Both the position numbers and the translations under genes were made by a program. The notes under the pieces are model-generated. The model was not told the DNA's origin. It was given only the letters and a program-made list of their open reading frames with translations, and did not search any database. A stretch of 64,000 bases of DNA from NCBI RefSeq assembly GCF_026914265.1, contig NC_069135.1:60378738-60442737 (forward strand), read 5' to 3'. Below, piece after piece: positions 1-13,500 of the stretch; position 1 is the first letter of the stretch; each line of letters starts with the position of its first letter. This DNA is from Mya arenaria (taxonomy: Eukaryota; Mollusca; Bivalvia; Myida; Myidae).

Positions 1-1551
1 GATATCAGCTTTGGAGAGGCGACCGCTGTCGTTGGTGATTGTAATGTTGTTACGTTTCTTGGTGCTTTTGTCTTCAGCTGAAACGTTCATAATGCCGTTA
101 GCGTCGATGTCGAATGTCACTTCAATTTGTGGGACGCCCCTTGGCGCGGGCGGGATACCGGTAAGGTCAAAGCGTCCGAGGAGGTTGTTGTCTTTCGTCA
201 TGGCCCGCTCGCCTTCGTAAACCTGGATGGTTACCGCTGGCTGGTTGTCGGAGTACGTTGTGAACGTTTGTGTTGCTTTAGTCGGAATCTTGGTGTTCCG
301 CTCGATTATTTTCGTCATGACGCCGCCGGCCGTTTCGATACCAAGGGAGAGTGGTGTCACGTCCACAAGAAGCACGTCCTTGATAGCGTCTGACTTGTCC
401 CCGGATAAGATTGCAGCTTGGACGGCGGCACCATACGCGACTGCTTCGTCTGGGTTAATGGATTTGTTCAACTCCTTGCCGTTCATGAAGTCTTGCAGCA
501 GCTTCTGTATCCTGGGGATGCGCGTAGACCCGCCGACGAGCACCACCTCGTGAATTTTGGTTTTGTCGAGCTTGGCGTCTCGGAGCGCCTTCTCCACCGG
601 TTCCATTGTTGAACGGAACAGGTCGGCGCACAGCTCCTCAAACCGCGCACGGGAAATTTTGGTGTAGAAGTCAACCCCGTCAAACAGGGAGTCAATCTCG
701 ATACTGGCTTCTGTACTGCTGGAAAGTGTCCTCTTAGCGCGTTCACAGGCGGTTCTCAGACGGCGGATGCTTCTGTTATTCTTGCTGATGTCTTTGCCGT
801 TTTTCCGCTTGAACTCTTGTATGAAGTGGTTCACCATCCTGTTATCGAAGTCCTCGCCTCCCAGATGTGTGTCGCCGGCCGTTGATCGAACCTCGAACAA
901 TGAACCCTCGTCGATGGTAAGAATGGAGACGTCAAACGTGCCACCACCGAGGTCAAAGATTAGCACGTTCTTTTCGCCGCCCAAGTTTTTATCAAGTCCG
1001 TACGCAAGAGCGGCGGCTGTAGGCTCATTGATAATTCTCATTACGTTAAGTCCCGCAATTGCGCCTGCGTCTTTGGTGGCTCGTCTTTGTGCATCGTTGA
1101 AATACGCTGGAACTGTGACGACGGCGTTCGTCACCTTTTTACCAAGGTACGCTTCCGCAGTCTCCCTCATCTTAGTAAGCACCATCGAGCTAATTTCTTC
1201 CGGCGCGAACGTTTTCGTCTCCCCTTTAAACTCCGCCTGGATTTTTGGTTTGCCTCCAGCGTTGATGACTTTGAACGGCCAGTGCTTCATGTCATTTTGA
1301 ACACTTGAGTCGGTGAAATCCCGGCCGATCAAGCGCTTTGCATCGAAGATCGTGTTCTGCGGGTTCATGGCCGCCTGGTTTTGGGCGGCGTCCCCGATCA
1401 GCCGCTCGGAGTCCGTGAATGCAACATAGCTGGGCGTCGTCCGATTACCCTGATCGTTCGCGATGATTTCCACTTTCCCGTGCTGGAACACACCAACGCA
1501 CGAGTAAGTCGTGCCCAAGTCAATTCCGATAGCTTGACCACTTGCACTCAT
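1..1551 (-). CDS. HSP70: Cytosolic heat shock protein 70, C-terminus cut off by window edge
   Basis: ATP-dependent chaperone that binds exposed hydrophobic segments of client proteins. Reading leftward from the ATG at 1551 the frame stays open for 517 codons to the window edge, with no intron. Visible signatures are IDLGTTYS near residue 10, [12 protein letters not shown] near residue 197 and [13 protein letters not shown] near residue 335, so the whole nucleotide-binding domain and most of the beta substrate-binding domain are present. The helical lid and the C-terminal tail (EEVD in cytosolic members) would lie outside the window; family length is about 640 residues. The N-terminus has no signal or transit peptide, which fits a cytosolic member. 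Lack of introns plus upstream heat-shock elements fits the stress-inducible class. The gene is divergent from DDX20. Confidence 0.96.
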   Translation of the reverse strand, partial: MSASGQAIGIDLGTTYSCVGVFQHGKVEIIANDQGNRTTPSYVAFTDSERLIGDAAQNQAAMNPQNTIFDAKRLIGRDFTDSSVQNDMKHWPFKVINAGGKPKIQAEFKGETKTFAPEEISSMVLTKMRETAEAYLGKKVTNAVVTVPAYFNDAQRRATKDAGAIAGLNVMRIINEPTAAALAYGLDKNLGGEKNVLIFDLGGGTFDVSILTIDEGSLFEVRSTAGDTHLGGEDFDNRMVNHFIQEFKRKNGKDISKNNRSIRRLRTACERAKRTLSSSTEASIEIDSLFDGVDFYTKISRARFEELCADLFRSTMEPVEKALRDAKLDKTKIHEVVLVGGSTRIPRIQKLLQDFMNGKELNKSINPDEAVAYGAAVQAAILSGDKSDAIKDVLLVDVTPLSLGIETAGGVMTKIIERNTKIPTKATQTFTTYSDNQPAVTIQVYEGERAMTKDNNLLGRFDLTGIPPAPRGVPQIEVTFDIDANGIMNVSAEDKSTKKRNNITITNDSGRLSKADI

Positions 1552-1717
1552 TTTTCCTCGTTTTTTTTTTTTTTTTGTCGATGTATATTCGATAAAATAG
1601 TCAGTAACTTTTGTATAAGTATATAAGTAATGTTTAGAAGTTTCCTTGTATACTTCTATTTTGTCTTTCTTATTCTCTTGAATTTGTATTTATGCCGAGC
1701 CTCGGATTCGCGCGGCC

Positions 1718-1724
1718 TTATATA
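1718..1724 (-). promoter_or_regulatory. TATA box of HSP70
   Basis: Read on the minus strand this is TATATAA, about 167 bp upstream of the HSP70 start codon and directly downstream of the heat-shock elements, which is the classical arrangement of an inducible HSP70 promoter. The 5' leader would be A-rich, including a run of A on the minus strand at about 1561-1577. Confidence 0.7.
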
Positions 1725-1727
1725 GTC

Positions 1728-1761
1728 GAATAAGAAGTTTCTGCGCCTTTCAGGAAAATTC
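1728..1761 (-). promoter_or_regulatory. Heat-shock element cluster (HSF binding)
   Basis: Alternating GAA/TTC units spaced by two bases: GAA 1734-1736 with TTC 1739-1741, then TTC 1749-1751, GAA 1754-1756 and TTC 1759-1761. The second group is a three-unit array, the minimal site for an HSF trimer. It lies just upstream of the TATA box. Binding is inferred from the consensus. Confidence 0.75.
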
Positions 1762-1794
1762 GTTCTAAAAATAGTACATCGTCTCGCACATTTA

Positions 1795-1806
1795 AGAATA
1801 TTCTAG
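1795..1806. promoter_or_regulatory. Distal heat-shock element
   Basis: GAA at 1796-1798, two bases, TTC at 1801-1803: a perfect GAAnnTTC site. A further TTCnnGAA lies at 1887-1894. Both are in the spacer between HSP70 and DDX20, so they could act on either promoter. Confidence 0.5.
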
Positions 1807-2176
1807 ATCAAAGGGAGGTAACTGTGACAGCATTTGTTCCTATGAATTAAAGGGAGATCAATTGAGCTGACCCATTAAAGGAATGATTCTGGAAATAATT
1901 AATACAAAATTAAAATACTTTCTAGTTCATCAGCTATTGATTACAAAATACATACCATAAAGACAAATATACATCGATATATCAATATAATTCAGCAAAA
2001 CCTTATTAAATCATTACGGTAGCTTGTTTTATAAAAGCCAATCAAACTCGTTGTTACAAGTATACGTTTGGCAGACGAATCAAAATGGAGGACAAACAGA
2101 GTTTCCCCATGTGAAAATGTCTTTGTAGCTAAATTTTTCTCGCGACTTTAGGTGGCAGTGACAATAATTAGCAAAA

Positions 2177-4480
2177 ATGGCAAGTGTTGCTCACAAATTC
2201 CAGGAAAAGGCTAGAACTGGTGATGTTATATTGTCAGAAGCAGTAACATTTGATGGTTTATTATTGTCTAAACAAGTGCTGAATGGATTGAAAAATTCTG
2301 GTTTTGAACGTCCCTCACCAATCCAGTTGAAAGCAATTCCTCTTGGAAGATGTGGCCTAGGTAAGATTTAATAATCTGACCAGTTAATTTTGTAAGAAAT
2401 CCTTAATTGCTATTGAGACAAGTTGGTGATGATTAAATGATTGTATAGCCTTTCTAATGTTGAACTGAATGTATAGGCAGTCTAAAATAATACATGTGTG
2501 ATACAGGATTCTTCAAATCCCTAATGTCTAAATAGGTTATTGCAAAAACCGGGGGATTTTGAAAAACATTGAAATTGTATTTGGAGTAGCTAAAGAACTT
2601 CAGCGAACATGTTATATATTACCTTTTGGGACGTGTTCACTGTAAAGGAATGCTGTATCCAAACCGTACAAGAATTTGTGACATTTTTATGTCACGCAGT
2701 TATTTCATTTGTATACATTGTACAGACATAAAACTATTTTCTCAGGTAAATGAAGTTAAATGTAGTTCACAAACACATTTTCATAATGAAAAAACGCTTT
2801 ATAGATAGTTGTTTTATCCTTATAATAATAAATTCTATTATAAACATTCCTTAACTAGGGAATAGTGTTCAAATTTAATCACGTGATAAGATTTTAATAT
2901 AATAATAAGGGTTAATTCTAGTAAGCGATTTCCGCGATTTCTCGCATAAAAATCGCTCAAAGCGCATCCATATCACATAAATGCGAGATATTCTCGCACT
3001 TGATTGCAATTTGTGTATTTTTTGCCTTTTCCCTTTTGTTGTTTTACAAAATAACGCATCATAGTCACAGATAGCTTCTTGTTTATATTTATTAAATTAC
3101 TCACGAATTGCCTCCCCTACATTGAATTCATTTGTCTTATCGAATGTTTTAATCGATATCGTCCACGCACTAAGTCTTGTTTTCAAGCGTTTTTGTGACC
3201 CCGAATAATTTTGTTTACGCGGGTTGCACTGCATTTTAAATGCGTCTACAATATCAGAAGCGTCAAAATGTCTAATCAGAAAACGTTGTTTGCATTTCTT
3301 GAAAAAAGCCTCTGGACCATAATAAAAAACCAGGTTCAGATGAAAAACAACAATGGAAAGCCTTTATCTCCCGAAAAAAAGTCAATGCACCTTTCAGCAA
3401 AAATGGCTAAATCCTATTTTTTGCTCAACTCAAGTATAATGAGTATGAATGTTCATGCTATGTGAACTGTTAACAAGTGTTTCCTTCTAGTCAAACAAGT
3501 GTATATACTATACCTATATATTTATATGTTGTAAATTTGTTAATATATTGACATTCATGAAACAAGTTACTGTTATGCATTGTTTTATCAATGCGTTATC
3601 CATGTATTATAAAAATCTCACTGGAATTAAAATTCTCTCACAAATTTTGGACAAATGGGAGCAATTCTCTCATTAAAAATCTGACATAGAATTATCCCTG
3701 TGACCTACATTTGACCTCACTAATGTAGTGTTTATTTTGCCGTTATTTTTCTAATGGCTCATTCAACATCCTTTATGAATTGTGTGATGTTAAGTTTTTC
3801 ATCACCTTCAGAGATCAGTATGCAATATTGACTGTCATGATTTATTGCAATAGATATTTACACCCCAAGGATTGATATTTCAGCCATTTCAGGTCTTTAT
3901 AAGCGCATAATTCCTGATGCATATTTTCCCAAAATGTCTAGGGTCTTTTTCCCAAAACGGGTAGGGCCTTTTTCCCAAAATGAGTAGAAAAACACCTGCA
4001 TTCTGTGTTGACAATTTGTTGCAAAAACATTATTACAGTATTCTAAAGCATTTATAACATTAACTTGTAATTTCAGACCTGATTGTTCAAGCCAAATCAG
4101 GGACTGGGAAGACGTGTGTGTTCTCGGTTATAGCCCTGGAGAGTGTCAGGGTTGATACATCATCTACACAGGTAAGTGGCTACGTGTGTGTTCTCGGTTA
4201 TAGCCCTGGAGAGTGTCAGGGTTGATACGTCGTCTACACAGGTTAGTGGCTACATGTGTGTTCTCGGTAATAGCCCTGGAGAGTGTCAGGGTTGATACAT
4301 CATCTACACAGGTTAGTGGCTACCTGTGTGTTCTCGGTTATAGCCCTGGAGAGTGTCAGGGTTGATACATCATCTACACAGGTTAGTGGCTACATGTGTG
4401 GCTCAATATTCTGGAACTATAACGTGTCGCTGTTGCAAGCCTTCTAGATATATGTCATGTGTGGTGAAATGGTATTATGT

Positions 4481-4511
<31 letters not shown>

Positions 4512-7500
4512 GTCCTACAATTCATTCGCAGCCAGTTGTATAAAATGGTTAAAGAAATATTATTTGTTAAGGTTAAGTAACAGTGTGTGTATACCACATG
4601 ATATAGTACATCATATATACTACGTCGGAAGGCAACATTTTGCTTAAAATGTAGATTTAAATCAAACATTCCTTTTCTTTTAATACACCAATTAAAATAA
4701 AACAAAGGACAGTCTATGCTGCTTAAAGAGCCCCGCCTTAATTTTATTACCGAAGTTTGATAAGGTGATTAATTTCATCAAAGCTGTTTCCAAAATAATG
4801 TTTTGACAGTCCTCCGTCAGACAGCCGTATTGTGAAATGGTTTGTCCAAGTGTTTTAAGAAACTAAACGCTCAATCAAACTCTGGTAAAATACCCAAGGT
4901 GGGGCTTGATAAGGGGGGTAGACTGCACTTTGTTTCATTTAAAATGGTGAAGAAAAAGTGAAGTAATCTTTGTTTAAAGTCTTCATTCAAAGCAAATCAA
5001 ATTGCCTTCTGACATAGAATTTATGACCCAATTTATCACGTGGTAAACACACACTGAGTAAGGCCAAGCATTTAGTTATTGGTCAATATATACCCAATAA
5101 TTATTATTGTTCAATGAAATTGGTTCAAACTAGCCTATAAATAACCTATGGATAACCAGTTTTATACAGTTGGATGCAGATCATAGTTTATGTATGTCAT
5201 TGAAACATCTACACCCAGGTACTGGTGCTAGCCCCAACTCGAGAGATAGCCGTTCAGATTTGGGAGGTTATCAACAGCATTGGGAGTGCAACTTCAGGTC
5301 TGTTGTGCCATACATTCATCGGTGGGCTGCCTCTGCAAGAAGACAGGATCAAGCTGAAGAAATGCCACATAGCTGTGGGTACACCTGGTACGTGACTTTT
5401 TGTTTATGTGTTATGTGAGGGTGTAACCTCCTTCCCCTTTCGTAGGTTGGAATGGCTCAGAAGGAGAGTGTCTGCCTCCCGACCAAGAGGTCCAGGGTTC
5501 GATGCCCAGTCTGGGAACTTTATTGTGGCCTCTCACATGGACGTTAGGGCTGAGTATCAAATGAAATGAGTTTCAAATGCAATAGTGTTGTAGTTTCAAG
5601 AATGTTTTGTATAAAGTTCAGAAGTTGACGCACATTATACACTTTCAATTATATTATACACAAACCTGTTGTGTGACGAAACCGCCAGCACTACCATACT
5701 AGACTGCATCGATAGGGCACAATATTTTGAAAAAAACAATATGGCGGCATGCATGGATGAATAAGAATATCAAAAAATTGAGAAAACAAATGTTGTTCAA
5801 GCTTTCATTTGATCAGTATTTCGACCGATACGCGACTGTTAAATACAATATATCAACTGAACGTCTAATACTGGTATTCAATTTGATGCAAGAACCATTA
5901 CTCAGCCTAATGTGTCTTGAGTACTGGTTAGTTTGACCTTGAAAGCGGACTCGAGAGAGTCTTAAAAATATCTGTTACCTTTCAATCAAGCTAAAATAAA
6001 TTGGTATAAACTAACCCCTTCCCACCTTGTGTGCAAATACTTGTTTATTTTCTACCCAAATCCTGTGTAACAGATCATATAGAACTATTTTGAGAGTCTT
6101 TGTACAGAATAATGCAATAAAATATCAATAATATCAATAAATCGATATACATAAAAACAAGATATAAAGTTCTTTTTTAAAGCATTACTTGTTTGTGTGA
6201 TTTTTAGCTCGACTACTCGAAGAATAAGGAGAGCTATACTACTCACCCAAGCGTCGGTGTCGGCGTTGGCGTCACACCTTGGTTAAGGTTTTGCGTGCAA
6301 GCACACATAGGTTAATACCTCAGCAGCTACTTGAGGTATTGCATTGAGACTTTATACAATGGTACTCAACCATCCAACCTATTTAATTAATCAAGTGAGA
6401 TAACTCTAGTTTGCATTTAATGCAAATAATAGGCCTTTATTATCTGACTTAGAAATTTTGGTTAAGGTTTTGCATGTAGGTTAATATCTCAGCAACTTCT
6501 TGAAGTATTGCATTGAGACTTTATACAATAGTACTCAACCATTCAACCTACTTAATTAACCAAGTGAGATAACTCTAGTTTGCATTTATAATGCGAATAA
6601 TAGGCCTTTATTATTTGACTTAGAAATTCTGGTTTTGCGTGCAAGCACACATAGATTAATATCTCAGTAACTACTTGAGGTATTGCATTGAAACTTGATA
6701 CAATCGTACTCAACCATCCAACCTACTTTATTAAACTTTATTAAGTTAGATAACTCTAGTTTGCATTTAATGCGAAATAATTGCCCTTTATTTTTCGACT
6801 TAGAAATTCTGGTTAAGGTTTTGCATGTAACCACATTTAAGTCAATATCTCAGCAAATATATCATGTATTGCATTGAAACTTTAGATATGTATTCCCAAC
6901 TATCTAACCTACTAAATTAATGAAGTAAGATAACACTCTTTTGAATATAGTGCAAATTATGGGCCTTTATGAATTGACTTAATTATGGTTAAGGTTTTGC
7001 ATGTAAACACACATAGGATAATATCTCAGCAACTACTTGATGTATTGCATTGCGACTTTATACAATGGTATTCAACCATCCAATCTACTTAAATAACCAA
7101 GTAAGATAACTCTAGTTTGCATTAAATTCAAATAATGGCCCATTTTTTATTCAACATAGAAATTCTGGTTAAGGTTTTGCATGTAACCACTTTTAAGTCA
7201 ATACCTCAGCGAATACATCATGTTTTGCATTGAAACTTTACACACAGGCTCCCAACCATTTAAACTTCTTATTTAATCAAGTAAGATAACTCTGTCTTTC
7301 ATATTATATAATTTTTGCCCCTTTATTATGCGACTTAGAAATTCTGGTTACGGTCTTGCATGTTAGCACACATAGGATAATATCTCAGCAATTACTTAAT
7401 GTATTGCATTGAGACTGTACAATGGTATTCAGCCACCTAACCTTATTGAATGACCAAGTTAGATAACTGTATTTTGCAAATAATGGCCCTTTATTATTAG

Positions 7501-10500
7501 ACTTAAAAATTCTGGTTAAAATTTTGCATGTAACCACATTTATGTTAATATCTCAGCACATCATATTTTGCATTGAAATCTAATCTAACAGTGATCCATG
7601 CATGAATCGCCAAAACTTTTCAATCCTTACACTGAAAAGCGGCGGAATAGTCGAGCGCGCTGTCTCTGTGACAGCTCTTGTTTATATATTAAATATACAG
7701 AATGATGCCAAATTTTGAGTTTCCATGTGCTGCATACCACCCTCCTAAGATCAGAGATCTCTTTAAACATCACCTGATAATGTATACTAAAAGTGTCAGT
7801 TTGGCATAAATATATACTGCTTTGTGAATTTTCTTTTACATAAAATGTGCAAACATACAATTTGTGTAAACGGAGGCCCAATGTACTGGAACTGATTATT
7901 TATTGTGCAAAATAGCAATTGATATATTCTTACTTTAGGTTGGTGTAATTGAAATTTAAAGTGACTTGTGATTTATAATTAGTTCTCAACAAATAAGTTC
8001 CAGTACTGTTAAGAAGTTGCCAGGGTTTTGTTAAAGGGACTAGACACCAGATGATACCATTGCAAGAAAAAGAGAAAATTGTTCAAATTTTAAATAAATT
8101 GATAATGTTGGGTGAAACACATTAAATCATACTTATTGATGTATCACATCGCTTACGACACATGTATCCTCTGCATTTTTTTTATATTATTCCAATTTGG
8201 AAATTCACTGGGTTTTTCTACCACATCAATCCAAGTAAATTTAAAAATAGCATTGATATATATGTATCTGTACTAATGATGTGACTTTCACCTGCTTAAT
8301 ATACACACTATAAACTGGGAAAACATTATATGCGCTATTTTTAAATAGGTTAACTCAGCTGAGACAGCAACAAAATTTTCTCTTAATCATGTAAAATGAT
8401 GTATTATTGGCCTCATATGAGCTCATATATGAAATTTGTGAATAGAAATTTAGCGATGTATTTGTATAAAGCGTTTGAATTACGAAAGACGTTTCATATG
8501 TATTATAAGTAAAAAACATATCCTCTTCGCTGTTAATACATCATGTCTTACGACCTATGACTTATTTTGCAATTAATGTACGTTTTATAATATGTATACT
8601 CATGGACATATTGTCTATTGTATTATGAAATAAAACTGTATATAAAACTGTATATCGATAATTCTAGGCTTATTTTGAGGAACTACTGTATTTGTCAATT
8701 TTGGGACCATGCAGTGTCTAGCCCCTTTAAAAAATAATATACAGTATTTGGCTGTGTTCTGTTTTTTATAAGGAAATATTGTAATAAAATGATTAAACTG
8801 ATTTTATTTGTATCCAGGTCGTGTAAAGCAGTTGATTGAAGGGGGAGTACTACGGACAGACAGTATTCGTCTGTTTGTTCTTGATGAGGCTGACAAACTG
8901 CTGGAAGAGAGCTTCCAGGAACAAATCAAGTAAGGTCCTGAAATGCACAACTGCATTCAAGTACAATCATGTTATGTTGCGTAGTGCTTACTCAGTTATT
9001 GAAATTAGACTTTTGGATGAACAAGTCTGAAGCCTGATACTCTTGCTTGCCATTGACTAATTTGAACAAGCCCTGCTATATAAAATCAAGAATTTGAGCA
9101 ATACTGGAAAGCATTATACCAGTAGAGGGCTTGTGGACTTGTGTGTGCTTTCTGAATTTTTGACTGTTAGGTTAGGTTTCTTTAAAATAAGATTTAAATT
9201 AACCCTGCTATTTTCTAATCTGACTCAACTTATATCTTAATGGATATGGCCCAAGATAGCAACCACAACTTTTATTTGTATCTGGTAATGGTTTTGTTTT
9301 AATGACTTTTCTGCTCTAAGTTGCAACTCTGTTATAATGGAGTCTGATTTATCGCGAAACTCGACTCATTATAAAACGATGCCGACATGTTTTGTTTTTG
9401 CTCTAAAATATGTTAGCAGCACATCAAATTTAATAAAAAAATTCGCCATTTCAGTTGGATCTATTCCACCCTACCAGAGAACAAGCAGATGCTAGCCCTG
9501 TCTGCCACCTATCCGGAATATCTGGCCAATCATCTGACAGCGTACATGAGAAACCCCACATTTCTTCGGCTGAACATCACTGACCCTGCCTTACTCGGTA
9601 CTTTTTTCTGCAAAAGACCTGTTTTACTTTAGAATAGCTACTTTTTAAGAACCATCAGAGTCTTTGAACCAAAACATGCAGAAAAAGTTACCCTTCTTAA
9701 ATTTCGAAATTGGCAGTTTTTGTCTTGTGAAATATATTTTAGTATCCACTATCCATGGTTTATTCAACATTTCAAGCAAAAGACATAGTCATTCTGTCTT
9801 CAGTCACAGGAAACTATGATATCATATCTGCTGCTTCATCATATTTACAATTTACCCAATATCTGCTTGACACATCTACTGATATTTATGCTTAATATGT
9901 TCCAAATGAATATTGTCATCAGATGGGTTGCAAGTATAAACATTATAAACACTCATTTGACTGTCAGAATAGCAGATATCTCTTAAATTTTTATTATTAA
10001 ACTAATATTTAAAGAGTCTAACTCATGTTGTTTTTTTGGCACCAAAAATGAGCTTTCAGGGTTATGCATCTGAAGCTGACTGATATTTTAACCTTTATGT
10101 AATACATAGGTCGCATTACATGATAATGTCAATCAACCAATTATGCTACAGCCTTTTTCTAAATTGCATTGCTAACTCAAGATTGTTGACTTCAAAGGAT
10201 ATATTTGAGCATATATCAACATTTGTTGAAGGGTTCCAGGCAACAGTATCTTTCATGTAGTTTAAACACTCCTTATGATTTGCCACACTTTATTTTATTA
10301 TAAGCTTTTTTCCCTTGTAAAAAGTGCCTTTTAAACTCAGGGTATTAAGACATTAATTTTATCCAAGCATATAAAAATTGATGTTAATAAGTTAAATTTA
10401 AGGTTATAAACTATGTTCATGTCCATGTAAATTGTAGCCAGAAATTTTACTGAAACAGATGGGATTATGTGTGTTTTTACGGCTACTCTACAGACTTCAG

Positions 10501-13500
10501 CTCTGGTGCCCCTTTAGTTTCATAACATCGCCTTCTTGACAGATCTATATCTGTCAGTTATACACCATGGGTCGATTGTTCAGAACTTTATTAAAGTTAA
10601 CAACCTTGTTCACTGCATTATTGTTAACATTTGAAGGTGAAATATTTTCGTTATGTGCTGATATATATGAAGATAAATAAACACAGCTCAATCAGTGGTT
10701 TTTATATATTTAAAAATATTGCAGATTACGTGTATGTTGATGAAACTTTAAAGATTTAAAAGTTAACAACGATCCAGTTAAATTTTATAACAATGTTCTG
10801 AACTAATTTTTCCCTCAATCAGAGAAAAGACCGAACTTCTTATTAATCAATTTCCAGGTATTCGTCAGTTCTATACCACTGTGCCCTACCACCCCGTGCC
10901 TCATGCCGTGTTTGAGGAGAAAACCAAAGTTCTCATCCATCTTCTGTCATCAGTGAGCTTCCAACAGTGTTTAGTCTTTTCTAACCTTCAGACCAGGTAA
11001 TGTTTAGTGCAGGGCTACCATTAAGAATTTGAAACTGGAAGTATGAACTTCCTGTCCATCAATTATGGAAGTTTTTCACTGAAATGTGGAAGGCTAAGTC
11101 TCCCGAATACAATGTTTTTCCACTTTTTTGAACTGTATTTTGAATTGTATGTTAAAATTGAATTGGCACCTTAAACTTGCCAAATTCACAGACTTATGAT
11201 AATTCAATTAACTCAAAGACTGATTGAAATTGGGACCATTCAAGTAATATTGACACCAGGTTTAGATATTTTGAACTTCCAAGCTTTCAACTTTGAAAGT
11301 TTTCTTCAAAACTATTGAAGTTTTTGTACTTTCAAGGAATCAATTTTGGAAGTTTTAACCCATTTCGAGGGAGTAATATACTTCCAAACTTCCTTTAACG
11401 GATGCCCTGATTAGTGTTGTATTGTTAATTTATAGTTTCACTTACATCAATAAATGCTCGCAGTCAAATGCTTTGGGTTACAATTTGATATTGCATTGGT
11501 GAAAAAATGAGAGAAGTAAAAAAAAAAAATGAATGTTTTGAAATACTTGTAATAACTTTAATACTGATCTCAAAAACAGATCTCATTAACAATAGCAGCA
11601 TGCCAACAGTGTCTTTGAGGCTATTTTGAACAGAACCCCACCACCACCCACAGAATATCATAATTTAATTCCAATTTTTGAGCGCAGACGTTAGCTGATG
11701 TGTTAAACAGTAATGGCTGACCCACAGCGTGTATAGCTGGTTGATTGAAATCGGGCCGTGGCTTATGACATACTGTAGCTCATAAGTGGTTAATGTTGTA
11801 GAATTGTTTTATTTCCTTTACAAGGGCGCAGACATTAGCTGATGTGTTAAACAGTAAAGGCTGGCCTACAGCGTGTATAGCTGGCTGCTTGGATCAGAAG
11901 GACCGGAACGAGGCAATGGCCAGACTCAAGACATACAAGTGTAGGATCCTCATCTCGACTGACCTTGTAATTTGGTTTTACTATAATTATGTCTCTCCTC
12001 TGTTCATGGCGAGACATAGTGTTTTTGCCCTGTCCATCAGTCAATATTTACACCTCAACTTCCACTCCTTAAATGAACTGCCTTTAGGCAATTGCGTTCA
12101 ATCAATCTTCGGATATGTTCGGATCGTAATTCATAGCATAACAATATACATGAAAGCTATTGATCTTGTTATTGGTTGTATTGTGTCAGCAGGTCCCATA
12201 AAAATATAGATCAACATTTTAGAAAGTGTTACTTTATTATATTTTAAATAAATTGGTGCCAGAAGTGTTTCAGTTTTTACGTTTTAAAGTGATTTCAAGT
12301 GGTTGATCTTTTCCCGCGTTATTGTGACGTCATTTGAAAAAAATGTTTCCGGTTATAGTCGGGTCATTCTATTTACAGAATGGGTAAGAACGGATTACTG
12401 AAAGGTTTTCTTAAATGAAATGAAGTAGATTTTTAACAATTCTTGAATGAAATAATGACTTATTGGTGTAAATATAAGGAATGAATTGCGGGGTTGATGT
12501 CATTATCGGGGATATGAACGCAATTGGGTTGGTCAAAGTACGCGTGGAGTCCTTTGGACTCCACACACATTGACCAACCTAATTGCGTTCATACCCCGAT
12601 TGCGACTGTATTATGCCGCTAAGGTCTTAACCATTGTTATCGTGTTTGTTACAGACATCTCGGGGTATAGACGCAGACAAAGTGAACATGGTGATCAACC
12701 TGGACGTTCCTAAGGACCATGAGACCTACCTTCACAGGATTGGACGAGCGGGGCGATTTGGTATCAAACTCTGAAGTTTTCCTTTTGTGCAGTCTTTTAT
12801 TTTGAGCAACGTTTTGTCATTGTACATGTATATATGTTTTATTAACCAGGTTTTCAACGAAAACCGGGTTATTAGAATGAGGTTGTCGTTGGGCGGGCGG
12901 GCGTCAAACATTGGTTTCTGTTCAATAACTTTTGTTAGCATTGATAGATATTGATGAAACTTAGTGTGTAGGTAGCTTATGGGAAGAGCTAGCTTGGGAT
13001 TGCTTTTGAGGGGGGTGGGGCTAAGGTCAAGGTCACTGTTACTAAAAATAGAAAAATGGTTTCTGCCCAATAACTTTAGTTAGCATTGATAGATATTGAC
13101 GAAACTTGATGTGTAAGTTGCTTATGTGAAGAGCTAGCTTGGGATTGCTTTTGAGTGGGGAGGGGCTAAGGTCAAGGTCACTATTACTTAAAATAGAAAA
13201 ATGGTCAAGGTCACTGTTACTTAAAATAGAAAAATGGTTTCTGCCCAATAACTTTAGTTAGCATTGATAGATATTGACAAAAGTTGGTGTGTATGTAGCT
13301 TATGTGAAGAGCTAGCTTTGGATTGCTATTGAGGGGGGAGGGGCTAAGGTCAAGGTCACTGGTACTAAAAATAGAAAAATGGTTTCTGCCCAATAACTTT
13401 AGTTAGCATTGACCGATATTGATGAAACTTGGTGTGTAAGTTGCTTATGTGAAGAGCTAGCTTGGGATTGCTTTTGAGTCGGGAGGGGTAAGGTCAAGGT

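Larger units (their letters stand above)
1552..2176. other. Bidirectional intergenic spacer HSP70 / DDX20
   Basis: 625 bp between two divergent start codons. It holds the HSP70 leader, TATA box and heat-shock elements. I see no clear TATA box facing DDX20, as expected for a housekeeping gene. Confidence 0.6.

Noticed and set aside
483..1626. Open frames on both strands overlapping HSP70 (for example 767-1300 on the plus strand)
   Set aside because: Shadows of the GC-richer HSP70 coding sequence, which has unambiguous family motifs on the minus strand.
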